Part shown: positions 1 through 10,683 of the stretch, piece after piece
Layout: each line of letters opens with the position of its first letter
How positions within the stretch are numbered: the first letter of the stretch is position 1
Assembly (NCBI RefSeq): GCF_000471905.2
Contig: NW_006497083.1
Coordinates: 1,874,492 to 1,938,491, forward strand
Length of the DNA: 64,000 bases
From: Amborella trichopoda
Taxonomy: Eukaryota; Streptophyta; Magnoliopsida; Amborellales; Amborellaceae
Reading direction: 5' to 3'
Made by a program: the position numbers and the translations under genes
Notes under the pieces: model-generated
Database searches by the model: none
Seen by the model: only the letters and a program-made list of their open reading frames with translations
Told to the model about the DNA's origin: nothing

Positions 1-90
1 GCTAATATCCATGATTCATTTTTAGATCGCATCAATGAATATTTAAACGAATTCAATCAATGGCACCAGCGTGACCAAGAAGAACAATAA
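1..90 (+). CDS. 3' end of an unrecognised ORF (partial)
   Basis: Frame 1 is open from the first base to a TAA at 88-90, giving 29 residues rich in D, E, N and Q (...INEYLNEFNQWHQ...). It could be the C-terminus of a gene or transposase whose body lies upstream of the window. I do not recognise the family, and 29 codons is short enough to be chance. Confidence 0.25.
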   Translation, partial: ANIHDSFLDRINEYLNEFNQWHQRDQEEQ

Positions 91-494
91 CGTCGTCTAT
101 CTTTTTTTTTTTAGATCATATGTTACTAATTTTATGCTTTATTGTAGTCCATATATGTTGATATACTTATTCCATGATAATTCTATGTTTATCATTTTGT
201 GTGATGTAAATTAAATGCTGAATGACGGTTCATGCAGGGAAAGAACATATCAATATTCGCATATTCATTCAAAAACATGAAAATTCTTAATGGTGTACCC
301 TCATTTCTTATTGAATTCCTAAAAAAAAATATTTATAATGAATTTTAATAATTTTTTCGGATTTTTTTAAGCTTTATTCTGACCGATTCACCTGATTCCC
401 GATCCGGATCGCCGATTCGCCGATCCGTATCGGTTTTTTGGAAGCTCGATCCGGGTCACCGATCCATTTTTTAAACCATTGGATTAAACCAAAT
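91..494. other. Intergenic, AT-rich with a GATCCG-rich patch
   Basis: No gene is visible. Positions about 380-470 are locally GC-richer, with several overlapping CCGATCCG / GCCGATTCG words, a small degenerate simple repeat. The rest is AT-rich. Confidence 0.5.
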
Positions 495-1080
495 GCATAA
501 GCTTTCTATACACCCCTACAGTATAGAAGTTCTATCCTCTACCTTATCTAACCGTCCATTCTAAATGGAGGGCTAAGATTGTCTCAATCACAATGTCACG
601 TATTTACACTATTTTATTTTTAATTTTTTTTCTATAAACTATTTTGATACGAAATTTTGGATGTCCATTCCTCTATTTAACTCACACTAGTGAAAAATAT
701 AAAAAAAATATTTTCAATAAAAAATTGACCAAAATACCCCTCAAAATTTAATTTTGGTCATTATATTTTATCGAAAACTTATTTTTAATATTTTTTATAG
801 GTGCGTCCTAATGAGAAGATGGATGTACCAAATTTCATATTCATACAATTTGTATTAAGAAAAAATTAAAAATAAAATACTTTGAGACGTCGGATCTAAG
901 ATCATATGGTGAGTGGCTCTCTTGATCAAAGATGGATGTACCAAATTTCATATTCATACAATTTATATTAAAAAAATTAAAAATTAAATACTTTGAGACA
1001 TGGGATCTAAGATCCTACGAGTGACTCTCTTGATCAAAATTAGACGGCTAGATGGTAGGGGAAGCATAGAAACCTTTTCC
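495..1080. mobile_element. MITE family A, copy 1
   Basis: The left end (AAGCTTTCTATACACCCCTA) and right end (GGGGAAGCATAGAAACCTTT) are inverted repeats of each other. The inner part (interrupted AT-rich core, GACCAAAATACCCCT, GGTGAGTGGCTCTCTTGATC) recurs at 1255, 8821 and 11646. Within this copy a segment of about 115 bp near the right end is tandemly duplicated (about 806-925 and 926-1040). There is no coding capacity, so this is a non-autonomous DNA element. Its own target duplication is not clear, but copy 4 has a 9-bp one. Confidence 0.75.
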
Positions 1081-1254
1081 TTTAGAACTTCTAATTAGAG
1101 AGAGAGAGAGAGTAGAAAGCTTGCCCATTTTAAAGCAAAGTCCAGATGGAAGTTAATACAATTCTCTTTTTCTAATTAGAAAATTTTTCTATGCAACTTG
1201 TACTTTTTCTCTTTGAGGTTTTCTAATTCGAAATTTCAAAAAATTAAACCAAAT

Positions 1255-1897
1255 GGGTAAGCTTTGTATGCTCCGTGTACAGTAAAGAAGTTCTATCATC
1301 TACCTTATCTAACCATCCATTTTGAATGGAGGGTTAAGATTGCCCCAATCACAATGTCACATATTTACATTAGTTTATTTTAAATTTTTTTTCTATAAAT
1401 TATTTTGATACCAAATTTTGGACGTCCATTCCTCTATTTAACTCGCACTAGTGAAAGATATAAAAAAATATTTTCAATAAAATAAATGACCAAAATACCC
1501 CTAAAAATTTCAAAGGATATTTTGGTCATTATATTTTATCAAAAAATTATTTTTAATATTTATAAGTGCGTTCTAATGAGAAGATGGACGTATCAAATTC
1601 CATATTCATACAATTTCTTTTAAAAAAATTAAAAATAAAATACTTTGAGACGTCAGATCTAAGATCATATGGTGAGTGGCTCTCTTGATTGAAGATGGAC
1701 GAACCAAATTTCATATTCATACAATTTGTATTAAAAAAATTAAAAATAAAATACTTTGAGACGTCGGATCTAAGATCATACGGTGAGTGGCTCTCTCTTG
1801 ATCACGGATCTAAAATCATACGGTGAGTGGCTCTCTCTTGATCACTCTTGATCAAAATTGGATGGGTCGATGTAGGGGAAGCATAGAAACCTTTCCC
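1255..1897. mobile_element. MITE family A, copy 2
   Basis: Same ends and core as copy 1 (start GGGTAAGCTTTGTATG, end GAAGCATAGAAACCTTTCCC). It is longer because the segment ending GGTGAGTGGCTCTCTTGATC is repeated about three times near the right end. Copies 1 and 2 share ATTAAACCAAATG just outside the left terminus, so either the true terminus is further out or one copy is a local duplicate of the other. Confidence 0.75.
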
Positions 1898-2012
1898 TTT
1901 AATAAATACCTCTATGCAACTCTCTCTCACTCCCTCTCCCTTGAATAATACCTCTATGCAACTTGCTCTCTCTCCCTCTATACACAACTCTTTCTCTCTC
2001 ACTCGATCCTAG
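1898..2012. repeat. CT-rich imperfect tandem repeat
   Basis: AATACCTCTATGCAAC occurs twice, embedded in CTCTCTCC-rich sequence. This is a short low-complexity tract directly after MITE A copy 2. Confidence 0.5.
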
Positions 2013-2230
2013 GATACATTGGAGCTAAACGGTATGAGCTACCAATGAATCCAAGAAGTAGTTTTAAAAGTGCACTATTAAATTATTTAAAACCCAAGAC
2101 TATATCCAAACTAACAACTACCGTCCAAATATTATATAACAAGATGTACTAGTTCGATCCCAATTGATTCTCAGTATGAATAAGTGGACCTTCAAATCTT
2201 ATAGTTAAGAGAGGACCATTATAGAACAAA

Positions 2231-2623
2231 GGGAAAGTTTATATAGAGCCGAGGCTCTAAACAATTAAATTTGAGCCTACCTCAAAATTTTTACTGGAAC
2301 AGGTTGTTTGGTTGTCCAAATATCTTCAAAATGATAATCTTGACATCAAGACGCATGGACATGAGAAAAAAAATGGATTGCAAGCTTTTAAAATAGCATA
2401 TTATGTAACGCATTTTTGGACCATAAATCTTCAAAATTTTTGAGTTTTCATAGATATGTTGATCTACATTATTTTTTAAACGTTAAAATTTATAAATAAA
2501 TATGAAAATATATTTTAAAACTATCCCAAAGATTTCCAATATTGAAACCACATTTCTCGACTCTATTTGAAGGTAGGCTCTAATTTGATTGTTTGGAGCC
2601 TAGGCTCTATACAAACTGCAACC
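2231..2623. mobile_element. Mutator-like MITE, GAGCC subfamily, copy 1
   Basis: A 393-bp element whose ends are inverted repeats: GGGAAAGTTTATATAGAGCC at left and the complement of GGTTGCAGTTTGTATAGAGC at right. Each terminal repeat also contains a small palindrome (GAGCCGAGGCTC / GAGCCTAGGCTC). The flanking 9 bp (TAGAACAAA / TTCTACAAA) match at six positions, a decayed target duplication. It lies in inverse orientation to the copies at 5677 and 10281. Confidence 0.75.
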
Positions 2624-2739
2624 TTCTACAAATGCCCTAAAAAAATTTTATTTAAAGATAACCATTGATTAAAGGATGTGAGGTCCAGGTTCAATCAATT
2701 TGCACGCTATTAGGTCCTAGTTGTCTAGTCTTTAAATAA

Positions 2740-2972
2740 GGAAAAGTATACAATAAGACAATTTATTTTTGGTACAAGGTGGTCATAATTAATCTTGACC
2801 AATGGATGTGAAATTAGATGGCTGCATTTATTCCATTGACTAAGCTTAAACTTCAAAAAAAAAATTCTCTAACTTTGTGATATACCTAAGCTTTCATATT
2901 TCACATCACATGGTTGTATATAATTGTGACCACCCTATATAAAAAGTAAATGGTCTCATTTTATATAATCCC
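2740..2972. mobile_element. Mutator-like MITE, short subfamily (M3), copy 1
   Basis: A 233-bp element with terminal inverted repeats (GGAAAAGTATACAAT... and the complement of GGGATTATATAAAA). Subterminal GGTACAAGGTGGTCA / TGACCACC words face each other. It is flanked by an exact 9-bp direct repeat TTTAAATAA (2731-2739 and 2973-2981). A 9-bp duplication is the Mutator-superfamily size. No ORF. Confidence 0.8.
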
Positions 2973-3108
2973 TTTAAATAAATCATTTAAATTTCTTTAT
3001 TAAAAGTTCCATAGTCTAACACGACCTGATGACACCGAATTAGGGCCAAAAATAAAAAAAAGAAATAAGCTATCATAGATGACAAGAACAAAAGACTTTA
3101 ATCTCAAA

Positions 3109-3114
3109 TTTATT
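3109..3114 (-). terminator. Candidate poly(A) signal of the expansin gene
   Basis: AATAAA on the minus strand about 140 nt downstream of the expansin stop codon, a suitable distance for a plant 3' UTR. The hexamer is common in AT-rich DNA, so this is only a candidate. Confidence 0.4.
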
Positions 3115-3254
3115 AAGGTTTTAAGGGATAAGGTGGGCATACATAAGGGAAACCACCTTTGCTTTCAAGTAGAAACTTTAAGTAATAATTCTCTAGGGTC
3201 TAAGAAAGTTAAAGTGTGCCACTATGAACTCCCTAGAGCCCCCAAGTACATCTC

Positions 3255-6200
3255 CTAAGAAAATTGTTTCCCCTCAAAGGTCTGCCCATATTGCCAATTC
3301 ACCGGCACCGCATCGATCGAATTCACAGTTCTTCCATCACTTGTTGTCACTCGAAACGACAGGCTCTGTCCAGAGTAGTCGTTCCCGGTCTGCCAAATTT
3401 GGCCCCAATTCCTTTGCATGGGCTCCCAGTTGCTCGCTCTCGAGCCCTTGATCGCGACCTCCCTAACATCCCCAGCTCCACCTACATTATATACTAGAAC
3501 ATGTGTCCAATATTTGAATCCACTGATCTCGAACCGGATTCCCCCTTGTTTCGTGCAGGGAACACGTCTATAGCTCACAGGGATGATGCCTGCTATATAC
3601 TCTCCTATCCTGAGGAATGCAGGCATGGAGAGATCGAAGTGCTCACGAGGCGGGTTACACCAACCCCCCTTGTCAGAAGGGAGGGCAGGGTTCGGAGGGC
3701 AAAAATTGGTTGCAGTGACAATGATAGAGCCGGGATGGCACCACTTTGGGTCCTGTTGTGAGTCGCACTGGATCTCGTAGCAAGCACCGCAGGTGAGGCC
3801 ATTGTTGAACAGGGCAGTGCTGAGCGCCACATTGTTCATGCCATAGCCTTCCTTAACAAGGTCACCATAGCCACAAGCACCCTCTGCAACAAAAACAATT
3901 TGAGGTGAGAGAGAGAGAGAGAGAGAGAGATATTGGCTATGCCTTAAGATCCACAGTATTAGAGCACTAGTAATGAAAAGCAAACACAAACACAGCCAGA
4001 GGACAACCGGAGGTAATTGTCAAACTATATAAAAGGAAACTTCACCATAGTCCAACAGACTATGGTATATAATGGTACTCTAGGGATGCAATCATCGACC
4101 ATTTCATTAATGGGTGGATGGAGATTTATATTGGGACTGTGTACAATGAGGTCATTTACCTCTGGTACTAGGAAGTCATAAGTAACCATCCGATGTGAAA
4201 TCTGATAGCTTGGGTATGTTATTAAGTTCGAAAAATTTTATTTTGAACTTTGAGATTGGTCAATAGAATAAATGCGGTAATCTAATTTCATATTTAATAG
4301 TCAAAATTAATTTTGACCACCTTGTACTAAAGGTAAATGATCTAGTTATATATTTTCCTTTTATTATAGGGCTCAATGGAATGACCACCATGGATTGGTT
4401 GTCACTTTGGTGGTGCACCATGAAGCTTAGTTTTTGAACTATGATTTTATTGTCCAATGCTAAGTAGTCAAATTAAAGTTTGACAAGGAAACTAGAGTGA
4501 TCTCTCTTGAAATAACAAAGTCTATGGACCCTCTTCTATTTTGTAAGAAAACAAAACAATTCAGTGCTCCGGCCTATTTGGAGGAATATTTAAGAATTTT
4601 TTTAAAAATTTTAATAAATATATTTATATAAAAACATATTAAAAATAATAATTCTATGCTTCGATCGAAGAGGTCAATAAGATCGAAGCGGGCAGAAATA
4701 GATACACCAAAGCTTTGCTTTGCTTCGCTTCGGTCTAAAGTGAAAATCCAAGGACTTCAACCATTTCAGCTGAGAGTGAAGATAATTTGATGACGTTGCT
4801 TTGAACAACTCATGTTAAACAAGCTAACATTTTTTTTCTTGTTTTCTTGCCAGGTCGACATAGTTTGTTAAAGTAAATGAAGGGAAAAAGATTTTGTTGT
4901 CCAGGAAGAACACCAAATAAGGTGGTCCACCGCCAATAACATAATTAAGCGAAAAATTTTCTTTAAGATTTTTCAGGTCAGCTTTGATTTGCCTCGTGAA
5001 TATCTTACATGAAAGTTTTTAAGCTAGTAAAAAGTAAAAGTTAAGACCCTAGGTTTATGGTCTCTCAAATGGAGAGTATGAGAATTCTGGTCATTAAAGA
5101 TGACATATATTTTCAGATTAAAAGGTATAGGGTGTGGTTTCTATAAGTTTGTAACCCGAAAGAATCCAATTAAGGCGCACTCCAAATCCTATCATAGCAT
5201 ATAATTTTGGTGTAAATTTTTTTTAAGATTATCTTAAATTCTATTTTCGTATCTAATTATAAAATTTTTAACTTCAAAAATTGTTAAAATCAAGTAGATC
5301 TATAAACATAAGCAACTCTTGAAAATGGACAGTCTAGCAAGATGCATTATTTTTTAGACTCAAAATATTTTTTTTTTTTTTTCATATTTATACATCTCGA
5401 TGTCGAGATTATCAATTAGAGGGTTTTTCAGCATTAAAACCACCTTTTCCAATGGATTTTTGAGGTGCATATGTAATTCTACATTTTAAGGTTGCAACCT
5501 TATATAAACTTCTTCCAAAGGTATATCCTTATGTTCTCAAGGGTTTCAGAAATTTATCAAATCACACCTTAGAGATGAACTATTTAACATTTCACTGATC
5601 CAATAATTTCTAACAACTTATGAACCATAATGATTGTGTCCTTTGTTGAGTTACTTTTGAAATTTGATAAAAAGAAAGGGTGAGGTTTGTATAGAGCCTA
5701 GGCTCTAAACAATCAAATTAAAGCCTACCTTCAAATAGTGTCGAGAAATGTGGTTTCAATAGTGAAAATCATTGTGATAGCCTTAAAATATATTTTCATC
5801 TTTATTTATAAAGTTTAAAGCTTTAAAAATAGTGTAGATCAATAGATCTATAAAAACTTGAAAATCTTGAAAATTGGCGGTCCAAAATTATGTTACAAAA
5901 TATACTATTTCAAAAACTGAAATCCATTTTTTTCTCATATCCATCCATCTTGATGTTGAGATAATCAACTTGAGGATATTTGAACATCAAAACAACCTCT
6001 TCTAATGAACTTTTTGAGGTAGGCTCTAATTTCATGGTTTGGAGCTTTGACTCTATATAAACATTTCCCTAAAAAGAATGATGGGCTATTTACAATTAGG
6101 AACTGAAGAATGAAATGAGAAGTTAAATATTTCAACATTAAGTATGATTTGCGATATGAAAATGTATGTGATCATTTACTTTTGAAACAAGGATGTCACA

Positions 6201-7380
6201 ATCATTATTGACTATTAGATTTGAAATCGGGTGGTTAAGGATGTGTCATTATTTGGGCTCCAAAATAAAATTTATAGAATGTTGGGACACACTTTCATCT
6301 ATTGGATTTCACATCCAATGGCTAAAAGTGATTGTGACCTCTTTGTCTTAAAAATAAGAAAAAAGTTTATATAAGGTTGCAACCTTAAAATATAGAATTA
6401 AAGATACATCTTGAAAGTCCATAGGAAAATGTTGTTTAGATGTTGAAAACCCCTCTAATTGATCATCTCGACATTCAAGTGTATGAATATGAAAAAAAAA
6501 AAAAAAAAAAAAATGTATTGAGACCCATAAATAGTGTATCTTGCATCACATTTTGTAGACCATCCATTTTCAATATTTTTATATGTTTATAGATCTACTT
6601 GATTTTAACTATTTTTGGAGTTTAAAATTTTATAATTAGATATGAAAATATAGTTTTATATAATCCTAACAATTTTTTACAGCAAAATTACATCTTATGA
6701 TAAATTTTGGAGGTGCACCTTATTTGAATTTTGTAAGGTTGGAACCTTATGCAAAGCACACACTAAAAATAAATGGTCTAATCTTATACAACCCCTTGAA
6801 TAATTCTCCTTGTCAAGATGACAATGTTTAAATCAATAAACACTCGTACCTTAAGTGTATAGGAACTGAAATATATATATTCTATTTCTTAAAAGTACTC
6901 ATCGGGTAGTGAATCTCAAAATTCTATCTCAAAAATAAAGAAAAAAAAGAAAAAGAAAAAAAAGAAGTAGCTCTTTTACTAGAGAGAATAACTGTACAAT
7001 TACTTACCTACAAAAAACAAAGAAAAAAGAAGAAAAAAAAAACTGTACAATTTGCTTCTTTAAGAGTACATTATACATGTTCTAACAACAGAAAAAGTAG
7101 AGCCCTCCATGACAGTTTTTGTATAAGAAAACAAGCTTGTACATCAAACTGATCTAATTAACAAAGCTATTTGTTAATAGGAAAAAAAAACAATAAATAA
7201 AGAACAACAATAGATGAAAATAATCTCTAGTTCATACGATGAACATGAATACTCACGCATTGTTCCACTTCCACTAGATCCTCCATAGAAGGTGGCATGT
7301 GCTGAATGCCAAACATCACCTACCACACACTTATCAAACACAATGGCCATTGCCATTGCTATGAAAATAGCCTTCACCAT
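3255..7380 (-). CDS. EXPA: Alpha-expansin, two exons (7257-7380 and 3255-3883)
   Basis: Cell-wall loosening protein secreted to the apoplast; expansins relax cellulose-hemicellulose contacts without hydrolysis. Joining 7257-7380 to 3255-3883 gives 250 residues, the usual size. The splice is canonical: GTGAGT donor after ATGC, and TTGCAG acceptor. It creates GTMQGACGYG, the expected family motif, with Gln42 split by the intron. Visible: hydrophobic signal peptide (about residues 1-21), mature start [13 protein letters not shown], cysteine-rich double-psi barrel domain with the HFD motif at about 123-125, YRRVPC at 146-151, then the CBM63-like C-terminal domain ([42 protein letters not shown]). 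I choose the Met at 7380: a TATA box sits at 7426-7433, so the Met at 7410 would precede the likely transcription start. There are no stops or frameshifts, so it is probably functional. Exon 2 has no further intron, although many EXPA genes have a second one. The subgroup is not assigned. Confidence 0.95.
4133..4358. mobile_element. M3 MITE, copy 2 (inside expansin intron)
   Basis: Terminal and subterminal inverted repeats match the copies at 2740 and 13826 (GTACAATGAGGTCATTTACC facing GGTAAATGATCTAGTTATAT; TAGTACAAG facing CTTGTACTA). About 226 bp, no ORF. The flanking duplication is not clean. Confidence 0.7.
5130..5516. mobile_element. Mutator-like MITE, AAGGTT subfamily, copy 1 (in intron)
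   Basis: A 387-bp element flanked by an exact 9-bp direct repeat AAAGGTATA (5121-5129 and 5517-5525). The right end carries the palindrome AAGGTTGCAACCTT before TATATAAACTTCTTCC. The left end is a degenerate version (GGGTGTGGTTTCTATAAG). The core (GATGTCGAGATTATCAATTA, TTGTTAAAATCAAGTAGATC) is related to the GAGCC subfamily. Confidence 0.85.
5677..6070. mobile_element. Mutator-like MITE, GAGCC subfamily, copy 2 (in intron)
   Basis: A 394-bp element with ends GGTTTGTATAGAGCCTAGG and the complement of GGGAAATGTTTATATAGAG, flanked by an exact 9-bp direct repeat TAAAAAGAA (5668-5676 and 6071-6079). The core shares GATGTTGAGATAATCAA and CAAAACAACCTCTTC with other copies. No coding capacity. Confidence 0.85.
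6158..6795. mobile_element. M3 MITE, copy 3, interrupted by an AAGGTT-type MITE
   Basis: The left part (6158-6357: GTGATCATTTACTTTTG, TGGATTTCACATCCAATGGC) and the right end (6764-6795: AAATAAATGGTCTAATC...) belong to one M3 element. It is split by the element at 6358-6763, which duplicated 9 bp of it. Confidence 0.75.
6358..6763. mobile_element. Mutator-like MITE, AAGGTT subfamily, copy 2, nested in M3 copy 3
   Basis: A 406-bp element with AAGGTTGCAACCTT near its left end and AAGGTTGGAACCTT near its right end. It is flanked by an exact 9-bp direct repeat TAAAAATAA (6349-6357 and 6764-6772). Removing it and one repeat restores the M3 right arm, so the insertion is directly visible. Confidence 0.85.
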
Positions 7381-7425
7381 CTCTCTCTCCCTCTCTCTCA
7401 CCTCCTCCATCCCAATTTTAATTCA

Positions 7426-7433
7426 TATTTATA
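7426..7433 (-). promoter_or_regulatory. TATA box of the expansin gene
   Basis: TATAAATA on the minus strand, about 45 nt upstream of the ATG at 7380. It implies transcription start near 7400 and a very short GA-rich leader (GAGAGAGAGGGAGAGAG before the ATG). This supports the Met at 7380 over the in-frame Met at 7410. Confidence 0.7.
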
Positions 7434-7434
7434 G

Positions 7435-8820
7435 ATGAAAACTGGCAGAGATTTTCATTTAGCTGGCTGAAAAAGGCTGTCTTACTTAATGAGTAGGGTT
7501 CAATGAATTAAGAAAAAATTAACCACCTCTTTTTCTCGCTCTGGCTCTCTCCCCTTAAAAGGAATAAGGTAACCTAGTATTCTTCGTTTCCCTACACTTG
7601 GAAGAAAAGCTTAGTGTTCTCTCACAATATTCTTTTTATATGCTTGTTTTTAAAAAAAAAATTTATGGGGAGTTAGTTGTGAATTTCACTTATTAATCAT
7701 ATATTATTTATTACGAATTAATGTTCCCAGAGAAAATAGTATATACATAAATTTACAAAAAAAATTGACATAAATATTTGGAAAATGTATTAAAATACAT
7801 TAACCTTATCACCAATTAAACAATGGTCTTGTGTATTTTGATGGGTATATTGAAATCAAAATTATAAGCAAAATATTAAATAGTTGATCTATTACAATAA
7901 ATAAATTTTATAATAGTATCTATTACATCAAATATGGGAAATGATCTAATGCAGGGGTTGTATCATAGTATAATGCAACCACGCTTCAAGAAAATCATGT
8001 TTGTGGTATTTATATGACCCAATTTGCAGACACACTTTTTTCTTCTCAATAAAAATTTCAAGATGTAGGCCTTTATGAATTGAAAATCATTATTTCTTTT
8101 TTTTAATATTGTTAATCTAATGATAATAAAGTTATCTAAAAAATTTGGAAAGAAAAAGGATCATTCTAAGTCCTAGATCTAAGCATCTCACCAAAATGGA
8201 TGGTCTATGTTAATTTGGTTAAAAAAATACTTTTTAGGTTGCTTTTTCAAAATTTTCTTTTCTGTGATTGTTCATTAGAATGAAAAGAGTGTAAATTGTA
8301 AAATTTGGATCAAACAAATGGCCCTAACATGATTTTTAAATATTGTTACATTATATTACTATACAACCGTTGCATAAAATTACTCCCCAATATTCAAATA
8401 TACTTATGTTTAAGACTGAGTTTGATAATGTGATCATACAGATGCTATAAAAATTGACCAGTGGGCTGAACCAGTCACCCACATATTCTGAGTCCAACCG
8501 GCTTAGTATAACTTGGCTTGGCCGACTCAACCAACGTAAAAAAAAAATGTAAACAAATTATAAAACATTTAAAATATTTAAATAGAGTTTAGGGGTCTTA
8601 AGTCATTCTTAAATTTGTAGTTTTATGCACATAAAACAACATTTTTTAATAAAATTTTCACGTCTATTTAACTGAGTTCCGATTTTAGGATAAAATCAGA
8701 TAGGCTACCTATCGTTTCCGGTTTGGTTTCTAAGTCGAACAGCATTGTTCATAGAAATGAAAGCAAACAATCAATTCTTCAATGAATAGGAAAACTTCAT
8801 TTATTAACTAATATTTAAAT
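7435..8820. other. Intergenic region upstream of the expansin
   Basis: AT-rich sequence with no gene, tRNA or recognisable element. The first several hundred bases should include the expansin promoter. A CT-rich patch at about 7530-7560 is the only low-complexity feature near it. Confidence 0.5.
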
Positions 8821-9241
8821 TTCACAATGTCACGTCTCTACATTATTTTATTTTTAATTTTTTTTATAAAGTATTTTGGCACCCAATTTTGGATGTCTAA
8901 TCCTCTATTAAACTTGGACTAGCAAAAAATGTACAAAAAAATATTTTCAATAAAATAAAATGACCAAAATATCTTTGAATGTTTCAAGGGGTATTTTAAT
9001 CATTATATTTTATCGAAAAATTATTTTTAATATTTTTTATAGGTGCACCCCAATGAGAAGATGGCACGTAACAAATTTCATAATCATACAATTTGTATAT
9101 AAAAAAGCTAAAAATAAAATACTTTGAGACATCGGATCTAAGATCAAATGGTGAGTGGCTCTCTTAATCAAAATTGGATGGCTGGATGGTAGGGAGAGGA
9201 TAGTTCTTCTATGTTGTAGGGGAAGTATAGAAACCTTTCCC
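8821..9241. mobile_element. MITE family A, copy 3 (left-truncated)
   Basis: Begins inside the family-A core (CACAATGTCACGTCTCTACA) and runs to the complete right end (GGTAGGGAGAGGATAGTTC...AAACCTTTCCC). The left terminal repeat is absent. The right arm is the best preserved and shows the terminal repeat extends about 45-50 bp. Confidence 0.7.
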
Positions 9242-9598
9242 TGAAAAATATTAGTAAACGAGATGACGCCCTTTAAAAATTATTAAAGACTTTCAAATTG
9301 ATCCTTTTAACATTTGATGGAATACTATTCTATTTTCATTTCACTTAGATACCTCCTCCTAAAATTTATAAATCCTCGGGTAGCCCACTAAAGAGAATTC
9401 TAATAATTTGACCCCCCAAAAAGGCCTCACTCAAAATGATGAAAATACCCCCAAATCCTTTGCATCATAAATAAGAACATACTATTCAGTATTAGTAATG
9501 CATAACAACAAGGAATATTTTCACAATTTAATACATGAAAGCATTTAAGTGCAAATGATAAAAGTATCCCTAGTTGTTCTGTATTATAATATGGACTC

Positions 9599-9905
9599 GG
9601 TTTCTATGCGGCCAAACCCGCATATGTAGATATGCGGGCCTCTTAATTCTATTTTTGAGATGGATTTTAGGACTTAATTTTTAAGAACTTATAATCTCTA
9701 ACTTGAAGATCATGAATATGAATAAATAAATAAATTTTAAAAACTAGAAATAACAATTCTAATAAGAAACATTTGGATCGTTAGTTTCCATTGTTTTCAG
9801 ATGGAACACCTACTTGCATCCATCTTTTAGAAGGATGCTTTACACTTTCTGGACCGCACATGTAAAAATGGGGCCCAGCCCCCATGAAACAATTTTCCTT
9901 ATAAT
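9599..9905. repeat. Dispersed repeat R4, copy 1
   Basis: About 300 bp that recurs at 13560-13816 plus 14033-14075. Shared landmarks: AAATACGGGC / ATATGCGGGC, ATCATGAATATGAATAAATA, AACATTT...GTTAGTTTCCATTGT, TGGACCACCTA...GCATCCATCTT, and a final GAACAATGTT. No ORF; element class unknown. Confidence 0.6.
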
Positions 9906-10280
9906 ATTGAACAATGTGTTTTTTATTTGTAAGATAAAACAACTAGAGGTATTTTCATCACTTTGTTAAAACTTCTTAGGGCCAAATTACAAAAATGTCA
10001 ATGATTATTATGCATTTCATATACCATACAAAGGTAAGTTGGATATTTTAAATTTTTTAGGTGGTATTTAATTGAATGAAAAAGAAAAAAATAATTCCAT
10101 CAAATATTAATAGAGATAATTTAAGTCCTTTAGTAATATTGTAAGGGGTTGCATCTCCTTTAATGATATTTTCCCTCTAAAATATTCCTTCTAGTTTCAC
10201 GCTCATTACAAAAACAAAAACAAAACAAAAAACAAAACGCCCATGCAATCCTTTTTACATAGCAACAAGCAATTGGTTAT

Positions 10281-10674
10281 GGATGCAGTTTGTATAGAGC
10301 CGAGGCTCTAAACAATAAAAATAAATCGCACCTTTAAATAGTGTTAAGAAATGTCGTTTTAATATTGGAAATCTTTGTGATAGCCATAAAATATATTTTT
10401 ATCTTTAATTATAAAATTTCAAGCTTAAAAAATAGTATAGATCGAACAGATCTATGAAAACTTGGAAATCTTAAAAATTGATGGTCCAAAAATATGTTAG
10501 AAGATGTACTATTTTCAAAACTTGAAATCTATTTTTTTCTCATGTTCATGCATCTTGATGTTGAGATGATCAATTTGAGAATATTTGGGCATCAAAACCA
10601 CCTCTTTTAGTGAAATTTTTGATGTAGGCTCTAATTTGATTGTCTAGAGCCTCCGCTCTATATAAACTTTTCCC
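10281..10674. mobile_element. Mutator-like MITE, GAGCC subfamily, copy 3
   Basis: A 394-bp element. Its left end GGATGCAGTTTGTATAGAGC and the complement of its right end GGGAAAAGTTTATATAGAGC are inverted repeats with the GAGCC palindrome. The flanking 9 bp are ATTGGTTAT (10272-10280) and ATTAGTTAT (10675-10683), one mismatch. Same orientation as the copy at 5677. Confidence 0.8.
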
Positions 10675-10683
10675 ATTAGTTAT

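Larger units (their letters stand above)
3884..7256 (-). other. Expansin intron, 3.37 kb, filled with MITEs
   Basis: It is bounded by GT...AG on the minus strand. It is far longer than typical expansin introns because it contains at least five small DNA elements (4133-4358, 5130-5516, 5677-6070, 6158-6795 with 6358-6763 nested inside). The remaining sequence is AT-rich, with A-tracts near 6930-7050, a GA microsatellite at 3908-3930 close to the acceptor, and no ORF. Confidence 0.9.

Noticed and set aside
3224-3780. Plus-strand ORFs over expansin exon 2
   Set aside because: Shadows of the conserved minus-strand expansin coding sequence.
3884-3989. 244-residue ORF reading through the acceptor into the intron
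   Set aside because: The extra N-terminus is GA-microsatellite sequence (SLSLSLS). The exon 1 join recreates the family motif instead.
7381-7410. Upstream in-frame Met at 7410 as expansin start
   Set aside because: It lies only about 16-24 bp from the TATA box, adds a charged [10 protein letters not shown] leader before the signal peptide, and would precede the likely transcription start.
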